Of a stretch of DNA of 64,000 nt, positions 1-11,226 are shown one piece after another. The translations under genes and the position numbers were made by a program. Numbering within the stretch: position 1 is the stretch's first letter; each line of letters opens with the position of its first letter. The notes under the pieces are model-generated. The model was given only the letters and a program-made list of their open reading frames with translations. It was not told where the DNA came from and did not search any database. The DNA comes from Sipunculus nudus (taxonomy: Eukaryota > Annelida > Sipuncula > Golfingiida > Sipunculidae). The stretch spans positions 42,721,558 to 42,785,557 of the forward strand of contig CM049310.1 of assembly GCA_026874595.1 (NCBI GenBank), given 5' to 3'.

Positions 1-174
1 GGCCTGTCGCACAAGTGGTTACTGAATCGTTTTACATTGTATGACATCACCCTCTTACTTTATTATTTCCAACTTGTAAATTAATCACCATCTGTGTCTA
101 AAACTGGTATTTTGGGAGCGACGGGCAACTCCGTTCACACATATCAAACCGTTGTTCTCATGGTGCCCGGTGAA
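1..174. other. Left edge, nothing recognised
   Basis: Short AT-rich stretch before the first clear unit of the following array. No coding exon or element end was recognised. Confidence 0.4.
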
Positions 175-2620
175 AAAAGAGGAAGAAAATGAGCCTTAGT
201 TTGTGAAGGTATGACAATTATTTACAAAGTAATGATCGAAATAAGATTCTGACGAGATTTGATGACCTTGAGCACCGACCTATTAAATATAAAAATACAG
301 CTTTTAGAAATCTTCCTGATATACGATATGTGTAATTTACAAAAATATATATATAAGACAAGACCAAGCAAATTGGCGAAGTTGAGGACAACTGACAAAC
401 ATACAGACATGTTGACAAGGTGACATATTAAGGATAAGCTTATGGAGAAGGTGAATTGAAACAAAATGAGCTATAGTTTATGTAGGTAAGGTTTATAGTT
501 TTGGAGAGATATCCAAAAATGACATGTTGTAGTATCTCTGGTACAGCGCCCCCAGCGGCCATTTTCGGAAAATGAAAATTCACTTTCGAGGTTTAAGTAT
601 AAGACATACGATGTACTGGATTATAAAGAAAGCCCGCAAGACTGTGGCCTGTAGAATGCTTAATGGAAATACGCACTCAAGTGAAATTGAGGCCTACTGA
701 CAAACAGACAGACATACGGACATAGTAACACACCTGAGATATCAAATGACTAGATAAGCTTATGGACTGGTTAAAGAGGAACAAAATGAGCTATGGTTTA
801 TGTATATAGAATTTGTAATTTTGAATATATGCCCAAAAATGATATGTTGAAGTTTTTTATTGCAGCGCCCCCAAGCGACTATTTTCGCAAAAGAAATCGC
901 TTTCGTGATATTAGTATAACACAAAAGATGTGCCAGTTTCAAAAGAATTCCTGGCAAACTTTGGCCTGTAGATTGCTAATTGTTAGGTACAAGAACAAGC
1001 AAACAGTCGAAACGAGGACAACAGACAAAAAGATAGACATATTAACAAAGTGACATGGGATTGAGACTAATCGACTAGACCAGAGAAAGATATTAAGCCT
1101 AATATTGTGAAGGTAGGACCAACATTGACGAAGTTATAATAATAATTTTTTTTACTTGTTTGATGACCTCGACCGTGACCCTGACCATGACCGAAGTAAT
1201 TCCTGCAAAACTTTGGCATGTAGAATGCTTTATGTCATGCGCAAGAACAAGCAAGCAAGCGGAATTGAGGACTGAGGAACTGACAGAGGGACATACTGAC
1301 AAAAGTTACACAAGATTGAGACGAGTCGACTAAACGAAGTTATGATAATAATAATATTTTGGGTTTTTTTCAGACCTTGCCCTTTGACTTATATTGACCG
1401 AAAACTATAGGCTCCTGTAACTTTTGATTGTGTAACAACTGTGTAAGTTTGTAGATAACAGACACAGACAAACAAATAGACAAAAAAGACTGGACGACCA
1501 TAGGTCGAACACTTGCCGGAAATTGAAATGATAGACAGACGTAGAGAAAGAACCAACAGACGGTTTTTTTAATCAATTGAGTGACTGTCAGAGCGATTGC
1601 AGAGAAGTTGTTGCCTATTGAACGACATATATCACAAATAAGAAAGCACAAATAGTTGACAACAACAGACAAACGGACAGATATACTGACACACTGACAC
1701 ATCTGAGCTAACAGGTGACTAGATTTCAATATGGAGAAGGTATTTCGAAATAAAATGAGTTATAATTTATGCAGATGAGGTTCACAGGTTTAGAGATATG
1801 GCCATAAAATTATACGTTGTAGTGGCCCTAGTACAGCGCCCTCCAGTAGCCATATCCCGTAAAAAAATAACTGTCGAGATATTAGTGTATGGCATAAGAT
1901 GCACTAGTTTCAAAAGGGTTCCTGCAAAACTGTGGCCTGTAGAATGCTATATGTGAGACGAAAGAACAAGCAAGTATGCGAAATTAAGGACAACTGACAA
2001 ACAGACAAACATACTGACAAAGTGACACAGGATTGAGACAAGACCACGTAACCAGGGGTTTGAAAAGACGCAGAGGAAGAAAATAAGCTACAGTTTAGGT
2101 AATATAGGCTTATTCTTTCGGAGGTATGACCAAAAAATGATGTGTAGATGTGGTTCCACAGCAGCGCCTCTAGTGGCCATTTCAAGAAAATGAAAAATCC
2201 ATTTCTCGATTTTAGTGTAAGACATGAGATGTACCAGTTTCAAAAGGATTCCAGCAAGCAGGCGAATTTGTGGACAACTGATAAACAGACAGACATACTG
2301 ACACAGTGACTCAAGAATGAGACCAGATGACTTACCTAGGTTATCATAAAGACCCAGAGAAAGAAAATAAGCCATATTTTCTGTAATTGAGGTTTATAGT
2401 TATTGAGATATGGTCAAAAAGCGAAATGTGGTGGTGGTTCCAGTGCAGCGCCCCCTAGCGGTCATTTCCGGACTCTGAAAAATATTACGGTAACACATAA
2501 GATGTACCAGTTTCAAAAGGATTCATCCAAAATTGTGGCCTGTAGAATGCTATATGTGAGACGCGAATACCAGCAATCAGGCGAAACAAATAATACGTTT
2601 TTGTAGGTATGCTGACCTTA
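175..2620. repeat. Diverged tandem array, unit about 300 bp
   Basis: The same block recurs in order. It opens with an AAAATGAGCTATAGTTTATG-like segment (near 188, 465, 783, 1753, 2073 and 2365). A core resembling ACAGCGCCCCCAGCGGCCAT follows (near 543, 863, 1835, 2161 and 2444). It closes with a CAAACAGACAGACATACTGA-like tail (near 390, 700, 1680, 2000 and 2285). Spacing is about 290-320 bp where units are intact, with one disrupted region at 1080-1700. Units differ at many positions, so the array is old. The short ORFs in it have no coding character. The family is not identified. Confidence 0.75.
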
Positions 2621-2639
2621 AATGGTTGCAGACCTTTCT

Positions 2640-3870
2640 AGGGTAATAGTGACCAGTATCAAACTTTTATTAGAAATCTCGTTTATTCTCGTTTGATAAG
2701 AAATAGTGAGACGTTTTCAGATGTCTTCCTTACCAAGTTTTAACGAAACATGATCTCAATTTCTATAAATGTTGCCAAATTATAAACATTTATGTAAAAT
2801 CTCATTTTTTTCTCGTTTGACGACATACAGTGCGTGATTTGGAGTTCTGTCTTGTCAAGCTCATTAAATATTTCGAAATGCCGAAAACTAGACCTTGTCA
2901 CCTTGTCTAGCATTTCCGTGAAATCTCGTTTTTCTCGTGTGATGAGATATAATGCGAGATTTGGCATACCTTCAGTTCTATCATAGCAAGCTGGCCATAA
3001 GCTACCAAATGACGAAAACCAGACCTCTCTAGCTACATATTTGATAAAGGTAGAAAATGTAATTCTGTCATGCCAAGCTGGCCAAATGATAACTAGAGTT
3101 ATTAACATTTATGTGGAATCTTGTTTTTTTCTTATTTGACGAGATACGTTGCGAGTTTGGCGAGAATTTTAGTTTTATCATATCAAGCTAGCCAATGTTA
3201 CAAAACTAGACCTCTCTATTGTTGAAAGTCACCCAGTTATAAAAAAAAAAAAACATGTGAAATTTCGTTTTTTTTCTCGTTTGACGAGATATGTTGCGAG
3301 ATTTAGAATAGTCTCATTTTTATTATGTCAATGTGTCAAAATGTTTGAACATTAAGATTTGCAGTTCTGTCATGACAAGCTGGCCTATTATTACGAAATG
3401 CCGAAAACTAAACCCGTATAGCTTTAAAAAATCACGGACTTAAAAGTATATTTGCAATATCTCGTTTTTTCTGTTTATCGAGATATAGAGCGAGATTGGG
3501 CATGATTTGCAGTTCTGTTATATCTAACTGCCCAACTGTTAGGAAATTCCGAAAACTAGACCTGTCTAGCTTTAACAGTATTTCTGTGAAAATTTTTTTT
3601 ACTCGTTTGACGATACATGGTGCAAGATTTTGCGTGATTTCAAATTTTGTCAGGTCAAGCTCGCCAAATGTTTCGAAATGCCGAAAATGAGACCTATCCA
3701 GCTTTAAAAGTCGCCGAGTTATAAGCATTTCCGTGACATTTATCGTTCGACGAGATATAATGCAAGATTTCGCGTGACTTGCAATTTTATCATGTCAAAC
3801 TGGCTATCAGCTACCCAATGGCGAAAACCAGACCTCTCTAGCTGAATAATTGACTAAGATAGTAAATATA
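2640..3870. repeat. Second tandem array, unit about 130-200 bp
   Basis: About eight diverged units. Each has a CTCGTTTGACGAGATAT-like core (best at 3274-3292), then a TGCAGTTCTGTCATGTCAAG-like stretch, a CGAAATGCCGAAAAC-like stretch and a GACCTCTCTAGCTTTAAAAG-like end. The core contains a small inverted repeat (CTCGT, three bases, ACGAG). It abuts but does not resemble the preceding array. The minus-strand ORFs across it are translations of the repeat and are not genes. Confidence 0.7.
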
Positions 3871-4118
3871 TAGCTTGAATATTTTCAATTTATCAAGATT
3901 CAATCCAAATATGCGTAACCATAGTAACCGCAGAAAGTCCGCTACACATCAGAAAGAGGGCAACGGAATGACGAATTAAAGAGTAAAAGTGTAAGTGCTA
4001 TATCCATTTGTGACAAAGTTATACAGCTAAAACTATTTTCAATACTTTTCGTGATCTTGACCTTGACCTTGATGCGATGTTGACCGCCCCCTAAAAAAAT
4101 TGGCTGTGAGGATTATGA
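3871..4118. other. Non-coding spacer with TGACCTTGACCTTGA repeat
   Basis: No coding exon seen. Positions 4056-4072 read as overlapping CTTGACC half-sites. This resembles a tandem FTZ-F1/ERR-type monomer site, but such sequences are also common in dispersed invertebrate repeats. Confidence 0.4.
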
Positions 4119-4459
4119 TTAAATACCAACTGTAAGGGATTCAAAGCGAATCTGTTGTAAAAGTGTTTCCATCAATATATGCGTCGCATGTCCTTGACAA
4201 CCATATAGATGAGGCGCTGGAACGATCCTCGAAATCGGGAACGTGTCAAGCTTGGTGACAGAGTTTGGTTTTCGATAATCTGTGCACATAAAGTAACTTC
4301 CATCAGGTTTTGGCACAAGAATGCATGGTGAACTTCAGTTACTGTTAGGTTCAGTAAAAAAATTGTCCAGCAAATATTGAACCTCATCTTGTAGATACTG
4401 TTGCTTTTCTGGATTCGGTCCATAAGGATGCTGCTTGACTGCGCTTGCCTCGCAAACAT
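4119..4459 (-). pseudogene. Gypsy reverse transcriptase N-terminal fragment
   Basis: Two overlapping reading frames give the start of a gypsy RT. One contains the hallmark stretch PKPDGSY followed by CTDYRKPNSVTK and FPISRI; the other covers the preceding part in a different frame, showing a frameshift. The catalytic YxDD motif and RNase H are absent. It lies just downstream of the integrase C-terminus on the same strand, which is what reveals the unusual domain order. Confidence 0.75.
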
Positions 4460-4515
4460 TTACGTGATTGTACAATATGTGAGTTCGCGATGGAATGTCA
4501 CTAAACAAATGTTCA

Positions 4516-4956
4516 TTATTCTGCAGCAGGTTCTCGAGGTCTTGTTGTTATTGTGCGGTAAGGTGTGACAGTTTGGCATCCAGGTTGTAAAGCACGTCTG
4601 AGTTTTAGTGGTACAGTTTCACACTGAATGTCTACATAACACTTATAATCAGTATTTACTTTAACTGGGTCATGGTCAGTTTTTACACAATTAACAGCAG
4701 TAACATTATGTAAAACATCTGATGTGCTATTTCTGTCATAATATGGTTTAAACATGTTAACATGGCACAGTTGTTTTTTCTTACGCCTATCTGGTGTTAA
4801 AAGTATATAATTTAAATCACTGACTTTCTTGTCAATAATGAAAGGACCAAAATACCTAGCTTGAAGAGGTCTGCCAGGGATAGGTAGTAAGGCAAGGACC
4901 TTTTCACCAGACTCAACCATCCTACTTGCAGTGTGCTTGTCATGCTTTATTCTCAT
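4516..4956 (-). pseudogene. Gypsy integrase C-terminal region
   Basis: An open frame of about 146 codons has the typical post-core integrase signature: a GEKVLALLP stretch, QARYFGPF, and near the middle LCHVNMFKPYY. In this family that region links the integrase core to the downstream RT. It is separated by stops from both neighbours. The last third has no recognised domain. Confidence 0.75.
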
Positions 4957-4973
4957 TTTACTTTGTGCAGATT

Positions 4974-5180
4974 TTAGATTATACTTTGCAATCTCACAAG
5001 CATTATGTAGTTTAGTGCGAAAGTCTTAGACATACTGCAATAAACTAAGAGAATCAGGATTTTCACAAAAGAGTTTCTCTTTAAAAGTTTTAATGGACCT
5101 CGAACTGAGTATCCGAAAACTAGTTCAAAGGGACTGAAACCTAAGGACTCTTGAAATGATTCTCTGACAGCAAACAGCAA
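4974..5180 (-). pseudogene. Gypsy integrase core, distal part
   Basis: Contains ESLGFSPFELVFGYSVRGPL, the conserved end of the Ty3/gypsy integrase core (GFSPxELVFG with RGPL). The frame then drifts into non-homologous sequence. A disrupted stretch (5181-5346) separates it from the N-terminal integrase fragment. Confidence 0.75.
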
Positions 5181-5346
5181 TAGGTGGATTCCTTCATCCC
5201 AGTCTTTCTGTGTGTCATAACAGTGTTATTTAATGTCTGGTGAAAACGCTCGAGGGCGCCCTGACTATGGCAAATGGCTGTACTGTTTTATACCTAGCTC
5301 AAGCATAACTTGCTGGAATAAGCCAGACATAAAATTAGACCCTTGG

Positions 5347-5859
5347 TCAGACTAGATGGATTTTGGTAATCCAAAAGTTGTAAAAGACTTGGTCAGAGCC
5401 ATGATAATACCAACACCTTACAATGGCATTTATTTTGCGTAATGGTATTGCCTCAAGGAACCTGGTAGATGCGCACATAATTGTCAGGAAGTATTCATGT
5501 CCAGATTTTGATTTGAGCAGTGGTCCAACACAATCAACAAGGGTCCTACTAAATGGTTCCTCAAAATCAGGAATAGGCCTAAGTGGAGCTTTAGGAGGAT
5601 TCTGATTTGGCTTGACTACCATATGGCATGTGTGGCATGATTTACAATATTGTACAACATCTGTCCTGAGGTTAGGCCAATAGAAGTGTGCACTCACTTT
5701 CTGATAAGTTTTATTTATACCTAAAAGGCCAGACAAAGGAGCCTCATGTACCATGCCTAGAATTTCATTGGGATAACTTATGGGCATTACTGTTTGATGT
5801 TTGATGGCCCACTTATCATCAGCGCATACATCGGGTGGTCGCCATTTAAGTATAAGCAC
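5347..5859 (-). pseudogene. Gypsy integrase zinc-binding and proximal core
   Basis: About 170 codons. The zinc-binding region shows HEAP, then GINKTYQKV, FYWPNLRTDV and CKSCHTCH. The second histidine of the usual HHCC pattern appears replaced by leucine (GLLG). The core follows with LVDCVGPL, which carries the first catalytic aspartate, then SKSGHEYFLT. Near the end the frame shifts around the expected second aspartate (GSDQ). The integrase is therefore inactive. Confidence 0.8.
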
Positions 5860-6269
5860 TCCATTTTTAACAGAGAAACAAACTGGGTTCTGTGACGGTT
5901 CATCGTTAGAAACTGCTCTGGGAAATAAACATGAAATATCGGGGCCTTTATGCTGTACCGCGATAAGTTCTGACTTTGAAAATGCTGCATCCTATACGGG
6001 TGAGGCGTTAAACGAATCACTAGTGACTCCTAGACTCCTAGACTGTTATTATCTGGACCAATTTCCTCAGGTATGTTTTTCTTTGCCATAAATCTAGTAA
6101 CAGCACATGAAGGATACAAACCAGGAATGTCCTGATTTTCAGGATCGTTGTCCGGATCAAGTGACGGCTTTTCTTTTGCTATTCGTACGGGCTGTACTAT
6201 GTCACCTGCAACATCATTGCTTAGTAAGACCTGAAATCTCTTAAAGGGTAAAGTAGTTCTTATGCCCAC
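5860..6269 (-). pseudogene. Gypsy polyprotein spacer upstream of integrase
   Basis: A minus-strand frame at 6030-6269 contains VLLSNDVAGD and, further on, YPSCAVTRFMAKK. These resemble the linker between protease and integrase in Gmr1-like polyproteins. A second frame at 5787-6020 continues toward the integrase after a frameshift. No protease active-site DTG/DSG motif was identified with confidence. Confidence 0.5.
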
Positions 6270-6911
6270 AGTTATATTATTTCCCAGAAATCAAATCTGA
6301 CTTTAAATGTACACCTATTAGAAAATGGCAAAGTGATTGCTAACATGAGAGTTTGGCCTGAATCAGTGTCCCTCAAAATTCTAATAGGGATAGAATCTGA
6401 AAAATCACTTGAAAGTGATACAAAACCAGCATGTATGAATGGCTAAAATAACTCCATTTCAGAGTCAGGAGAGGAATCTACTACCTCAGTTTCATCAAAC
6501 AAAGAACCGACACTGACAGTGTCAGTCATAAACTCTTTTTCAGAGTCATTAAAGGAATCTACATCCTTATTACAATCAAACTCCTCATGGGAGTCAACAG
6601 AGGAATTTTCCTCAGCAGAAGCAGACTTCTGTTTGTTATAAAAGGACCTGACCTCATTTGAAATACTCTCGCAAAAGTCATAGTCTTAATAAAAGGACTT
6701 AGCCTTTTTAGTAGATACTCCTCGCAGGAGTCTTTAAAGGGCCTAGCCTTATTAAATTCCTCGCAGGAATCAAATGAGGTTTTTACCCTAAAGGCACGGA
6801 TTCAGTACCATTTGTACCCCTTATTTACATGAAAAGAGCTTGGCTCTTGTGCGATGCTATGCATAGATTTTGAAACAAAACCAAAAGGTTTGTTCTTCGG
6901 TTTATTTGCAA
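6270..6911 (-). other. Degraded gag/protease region
   Basis: Many stops in all frames. The plus-strand text has repeated CTCATTTGA/CTCGCAGGAGTC-like pieces, suggesting internal acidic repeats in the ancestral protein. No domain recognised. Confidence 0.35.
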
Positions 6912-6967
6912 GTTTCCAGCAGTCAGATATTAGATGACCTTCCTTTTTTCAGTAATTACAGATGTAC
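6912..6967 (-). pseudogene. Remnant gag CCHC zinc knuckle
   Basis: On the minus strand this reads C-N-Y-stop-K-K-E-G-H-L-I-S-D-C-W. That matches CX2CX4HX4C except that the second cysteine codon is now TGA. The upstream sequence (about 6967-7060) is a serine/threonine/proline-rich linker in a neighbouring frame, so a frameshift also separates the two. Confidence 0.6.
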
Positions 6968-7140
6968 TGACTGGTCTTTGTTGGATTCAGACACAGTGGA
7001 TGTGGACTGAGGTGTAGCAATGGGCTTTGTTGAACTATCAGGACTACTAGTACTGGGTGACTGCGCCTTAAACTACGTCTTAAACAAAGTAACACCACAC
7101 GTATTTAATTTATCCATTTAGTTTTCATGGTTTTTGCTAA

Positions 7141-8589
7141 CAATGCAATCATATATTGAGTGAACCTTTGTCACACCCCTAAAAAGTAAAAAAAAAAAAA
7201 AAAACAGGACTTTTTCACGAACGTAACTATGGTGATGTATACGTGAGTTATAATAGTGTGTACATAACTACAACAATGCGATTATTAAATGGCGCTGTAT
7301 TTCTATTAGGAGTAAACAACTCAGGAGTACTGCCCCCCCCCCCCCCTCTCTCTCTCTTTCTCAATAACAAATCGACACGGTTCAGAAGTGAAGAAAATAC
7401 GGGGGTCCCAAGACGTTGACCAGGTGATTAGATTTTTACCCGTCCATGATCATTATTTCTTTACAATGAATTCTTACATAACGTGAACGTGGTGACTCTG
7501 GATCAGTCACAGATGCCTTTTCTCTAAACCATTACATCGCTATCTTCTGTGCCTCCCAACCCGCAAAAGTTAAGTGCAAATTGTTTAAGTTCGTTTGGCG
7601 CCCGAGGTATTTTTGGCCACTGGTTGACTTCAATAATCCTTGGCATTGGGGTTCGAGTCATGGCGTGTAATCGACTTATCTCGGTTATTCTGAGAGATTC
7701 AACCCTGCAATTTCGCCCGGTCAAGCGTACCAATGCACGTATTGAACTGGTTTGCATCTAGTATTGTTAACCGGTAATGTTCATTTTCATTTATTGTTAA
7801 TTGTTATTATATATATATTAATATATTACATATCATTAGTATATTTACCAACAGTTTCTCACCTGAATTACATTCTCCTCAGAATGCACGTATATTTAGT
7901 GAGTTCAGAGGTCACCAGATACACGACGGGCGCATTACGCACGTTTGCGGTGCTCTTTGTTTTATTTATTAATATTTTATTCAAATTTTGTGGTAGGGGG
8001 TACATGGATTAGATTTTAGACTTGTCATCCGTTCAGTGAATACTTTAATATTCAAGGATACACAGCTATTTAAAGGAAAAAGTCTAAGCTCATTTAAGGT
8101 GTAATAATCGAAATTTGACATTTTTTATGAAAATCAATGATCTTATAGATGTTTGTTATATTTATCTCTTCACAAAACCACGTTTTTTGACGTTATAGTG
8201 TATTGGTTCAGAAAAAATAGCATATTATTTAAGATGTCAATCCCACCTGGGGTGCCAACAAGATCACCTATAGGCTTTCGTGTGTTGTATACACAAAAGC
8301 AGACAAACAAAACTCGATTATATAAAATATTTATTGGCACAGTTTAATAAATATTGCTGATAATATCATATATAATCCACAATTGGCGTCCCTTTCCCCA
8401 AAGTCGTCAAAGCCACATCCTCTCAAAAAGATAGTATTAACCGGAGTAATAACCTGTACTCCTCTATCTGGATATAGCTGGGCTCGACTTTCTAGGAATC
8501 GTCTAGCTGACACAAAAAACTTCAAAATCATCTATATGAACACTGCAGAACACAAGGTTCCCGTGTCCGTAACGAAACTACAAAGATGA
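7141..8589. other. Non-coding stretch with homopolymer and low-complexity runs
   Basis: Contains an A run near 7191-7204, a C run followed by (TC)n at about 7332-7359, and AT-rich DNA. Open frames at 7524-8012 and 8383-8589 show no known domain, no splice context and no supporting homology. Nothing else seen. Confidence 0.4.
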
Positions 8590-8735
8590 CAATTCCGAGT
8601 CATCACGTGACGAAAACATTTATTCAGGACAACAGGGAGTCGACCACTTACCGTCTGTGGCATTGCGGCCAACTTGCTATGTTGTTGGCTATGGTAGCTG
8701 TCAGTGCCATATGCCATGGGGGGAATTTATCGTTT
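8590..8735 (+). repeat. Copy of the 14825-14970 sequence block
   Basis: Strong match by eye to 14825-14970, starting at a GAGTCxTCAxGTGACGAAAA block and continuing through a CCGTCTGTGGCA stretch to GGGAATTTATCGTT. In translation both share a YRLWxCGQLxMLLA motif. This copy lacks an ATG at the equivalent place and is interrupted, so it looks like a repeat or pseudogene fragment. Confidence 0.6.
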
Positions 8736-9363
8736 AGTCCGGGAGCCAAAAAGGGTTAATTGTCCCTAAAAATTTATAAACATTTCATATCCACAAAAAA
8801 GAGAAAAAAATTATTTTTAAATATAGTGGGGGGGGGGGGGGGGCGCACATGTTAAAATAACTGTTGTCATTTCAAATTGATGCAAAAGTTTACGTTTTGG
8901 TACCAAATTAAAGCTAAAGTTCCAATTGACAATTTTAATTAGAGTGGATAACGATCAGCCTAAAAGGGGGCGCTTGGGGTCTTGATAAACTTGAACCCTC
9001 TCTGATGACAAAAATAAAAAGTCATTTCAAATTGATGCAAAAGCTTACTTTTTTGTATCAAATTTAAGCTTTACTTTCAATCGACAACTTTAGTTCGAAT
9101 GGATAACGATCAATCCACAAGGGGGCGTTTGTGGTCTTGGTGAACTTGAGCCCTCTCTGAGGACTAAAATGAAAATATAATTGGTTCAAAACGTATGAAT
9201 TGATGCCTCAATTTGATTTTTTTTGGTTATTCATTGTACTTGATTTCGTATTATAGAGCGGGTGGACAGTGGTTAGTTACCGGCAACTAGGTGGCCCTCT
9301 TGCCTGAAGCAGAGTAGAAAAATTTGAAAAAATGGCCTTATCGGTGGGACAAACATCAAACAT

Positions 9364-9418
<55 letters not shown>

Positions 9419-9984
9419 TATACATGTTCTCATTTTATATTTCGTAGAGGACTTTTTTGTGTATGATTCAACTACCAATGAAAAATGATCCTGTTCAATT
9501 TAAAAAAAAAATTATACCCCTTTACAAAAAAAAACATAATGCATGCAAGAGTATAAAAATGAATTAAGGCACCTGAAAGCATGTAATTCGGAACTTGGAT
9601 AATAATCAGTTTTCTTTAAAACAAAGAAAACAAAGGAATCGTGTGAAACGTCTTGGAAACAAAAAAAAAAGGTCACAATCTGGTAGGAAATGTTTAGTTT
9701 TCTTTTTTATTTAATAGGAAGTTTTAGGATAAAATTACTAGCAACTTTCGCGTGGAAACTTTGAAATGTACTTAAAGTTCTAAATAACATATGTTCTATT
9801 ACAACATAAATAATTTTAAAAACAATACAACATTCTAAAGACTCGAAGGAAACTGTTTAAGAATTTTACAATGTTATGAAAATAAAACAAAAAAATCACT
9901 AAACAAGACTAAAGACATCAGGATAATCTAAAACTTCATTATAAATATTTTATGGGCTTTTTCCATGGGGAAACCTGAAGAAAA
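8736..9984. other. Non-coding; internal duplicate and TA microsatellite
   Basis: Two related blocks (about 8855-9000 and 9010-9165) share TCATTTCAAATTGATGCAAA and a GATAACGATCA...GGGGGCG...GGTCTTG segment, so this is a two-unit repeat. A G run lies at 8828-8843 and a (TA)n tract at about 9361-9418. No gene. Confidence 0.5.
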
Positions 9985-10560
9985 ATGTAAACTTTTCCAT
10001 GAAAATCACTTCGTAATGGTCGTGTAAAAACTGGAATGTTGTGTCATAACGGGATGGTAGTGTCAGAGTGGGGTGTTTGTGTCATAACGGGATGGTAGTG
10101 TCAGAGTGGGGTGTTTGTGTCATAACGGGATGGTAGTGTCAGAGTGGGTGTTTGTGTCATAACGGGATGGTAGTGTCAGAGTGGGGTGTTTGTGTCATAA
10201 CGGGATGGTAGTGTCAGAGTGGGGTGTTTGTGTCATAACGGGATGGTAGTGTCAGAGTGGGGTGTTTGTGTCATAACGGGATAGTAGTGTCAGAGTGGGG
10301 TGTTTGTGTCATAACGGGATGGTAGTGTCAGAGTGGGGTGTTTGTGTCATAACGGGATGGTAGTGTCAGAGTGGGATGTTTGTGTCATAACGGGATGGTA
10401 GTGTCAGAGTGGGGTGGTTGTGTCATAACGGGACGGTCTTAACACAAAAATTGCTTTCAGTAGGGAACTGAAGGGGTGATATTTTCATATTTTTCGCCAT
10501 GCCAATCCCTGATCTATCTGATTATGTTCTTATAATTAAAAGAATTACAAGTACTTATTA
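9985..10560 (+). repeat. Block homologous to 48470-48850
   Basis: Starts with GGGGAAACCTGAAGAAAAA and ends near ATATTACCAGAC. Both flanks of the minisatellite (GTAAACTTTTCCATG on the left; GATTGCTTTCAGTAGGG-like and CCCTGATCTATCT on the right) match the block at 48.47-48.85 kb in the same orientation. It may be a further piece of the large duplication. Confidence 0.7.
10041..10438 (+). repeat. 38-bp minisatellite, about 10.5 units
   Basis: The unit is GTGTCATAACGGGATGGTAG followed by TGTCAGAGTGGGGTGTTT. Units are nearly identical, one lacks a G and a few carry single substitutions, so expansion or homogenisation is recent. The homologous site at 48.5 kb has only a few degenerate units. Confidence 0.92.
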
Positions 10561-11226
10561 TTGAAAAGTATTTATTACTTTCTAATTACAAATATTACCA
10601 GACTGTTCTGATATATCCCTCTTTTCCTAGAGAACCGAACGCAATCATCCATGCATGGAAGTTTATTTCAATAGTTGTGATGACAATCTATATACATTGT
10701 ATATACCTTTGTCTCTATGTAATACACATTTTAGAGCTGCAGGCGAAAGAAAATACCATTATTCGTAATAAATAGTGCGACAACGGAAGAAAAATATTTT
10801 ATTGTAAAATATTAATTACATGTATGACGGCTATCGGTTTTTATATCCCTTCTTGTTCAAAGTTGGGAAAGCAGATAACATTTAACAGCATTTAACTCAT
10901 TCAAATATTAACATATATACCAAGAACTACGAATCCTTTAAGGGGTTGCGGATGCAGTACGGGCGTGATTGTGGATCGAGTTCAAATTATGATTTTACGA
11001 AGTACCCATTCCTTTTATTCGGTTGTGGAACATATCCGGCCTCATCGGACATCGAGCAAAAAAATGTCGGATTATATAGCGACCCGTCTAATAACAAAAT
11101 TTAAACGCGGATAGGGTCTGGAGAGCAACCACGTACATTTTAGTTTGGGTATCCCAGAATTTAATGTGTTAATCGTTATAAACCATAAGGAAAAATATAT
11201 TCGCCTGGAAACGAAATCATTGCTAA
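10561..11226. other. Non-coding stretch
   Basis: AT-rich sequence with no domain, element end or tandem repeat recognised. Confidence 0.4.

Larger units (their letters stand above)
4119..7140 (-). mobile_element. Decayed Ty3/gypsy retrotransposon with integrase before RT (Gmr1-like)
   Basis: Read on the minus strand from 7140 downward, the order is a gag-type linker and zinc knuckle, a spacer, the integrase zinc-binding and core regions, the integrase C-terminal region, and then the start of reverse transcriptase. All parts lie in short ORFs separated by stops and frameshifts, so the element is dead. Ty3/gypsy elements normally place reverse transcriptase before integrase; the reverse arrangement defines the Gmr1-like group. 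Sequence after the RT N-terminus is not recognisable and no flanking LTR pair was found, so the copy is 3'-truncated. Confidence 0.75.

Noticed and set aside
7524-8012. Possible small genes in 7.5-8.0 kb
   Set aside because: Short frames on both strands, no domain, no partner in the duplication and no convincing splice or polyadenylation context.
10041-10438. Regular 38-bp repeats as a CRISPR array
   Set aside because: Units are contiguous with no unique spacers, and the genome is eukaryotic.
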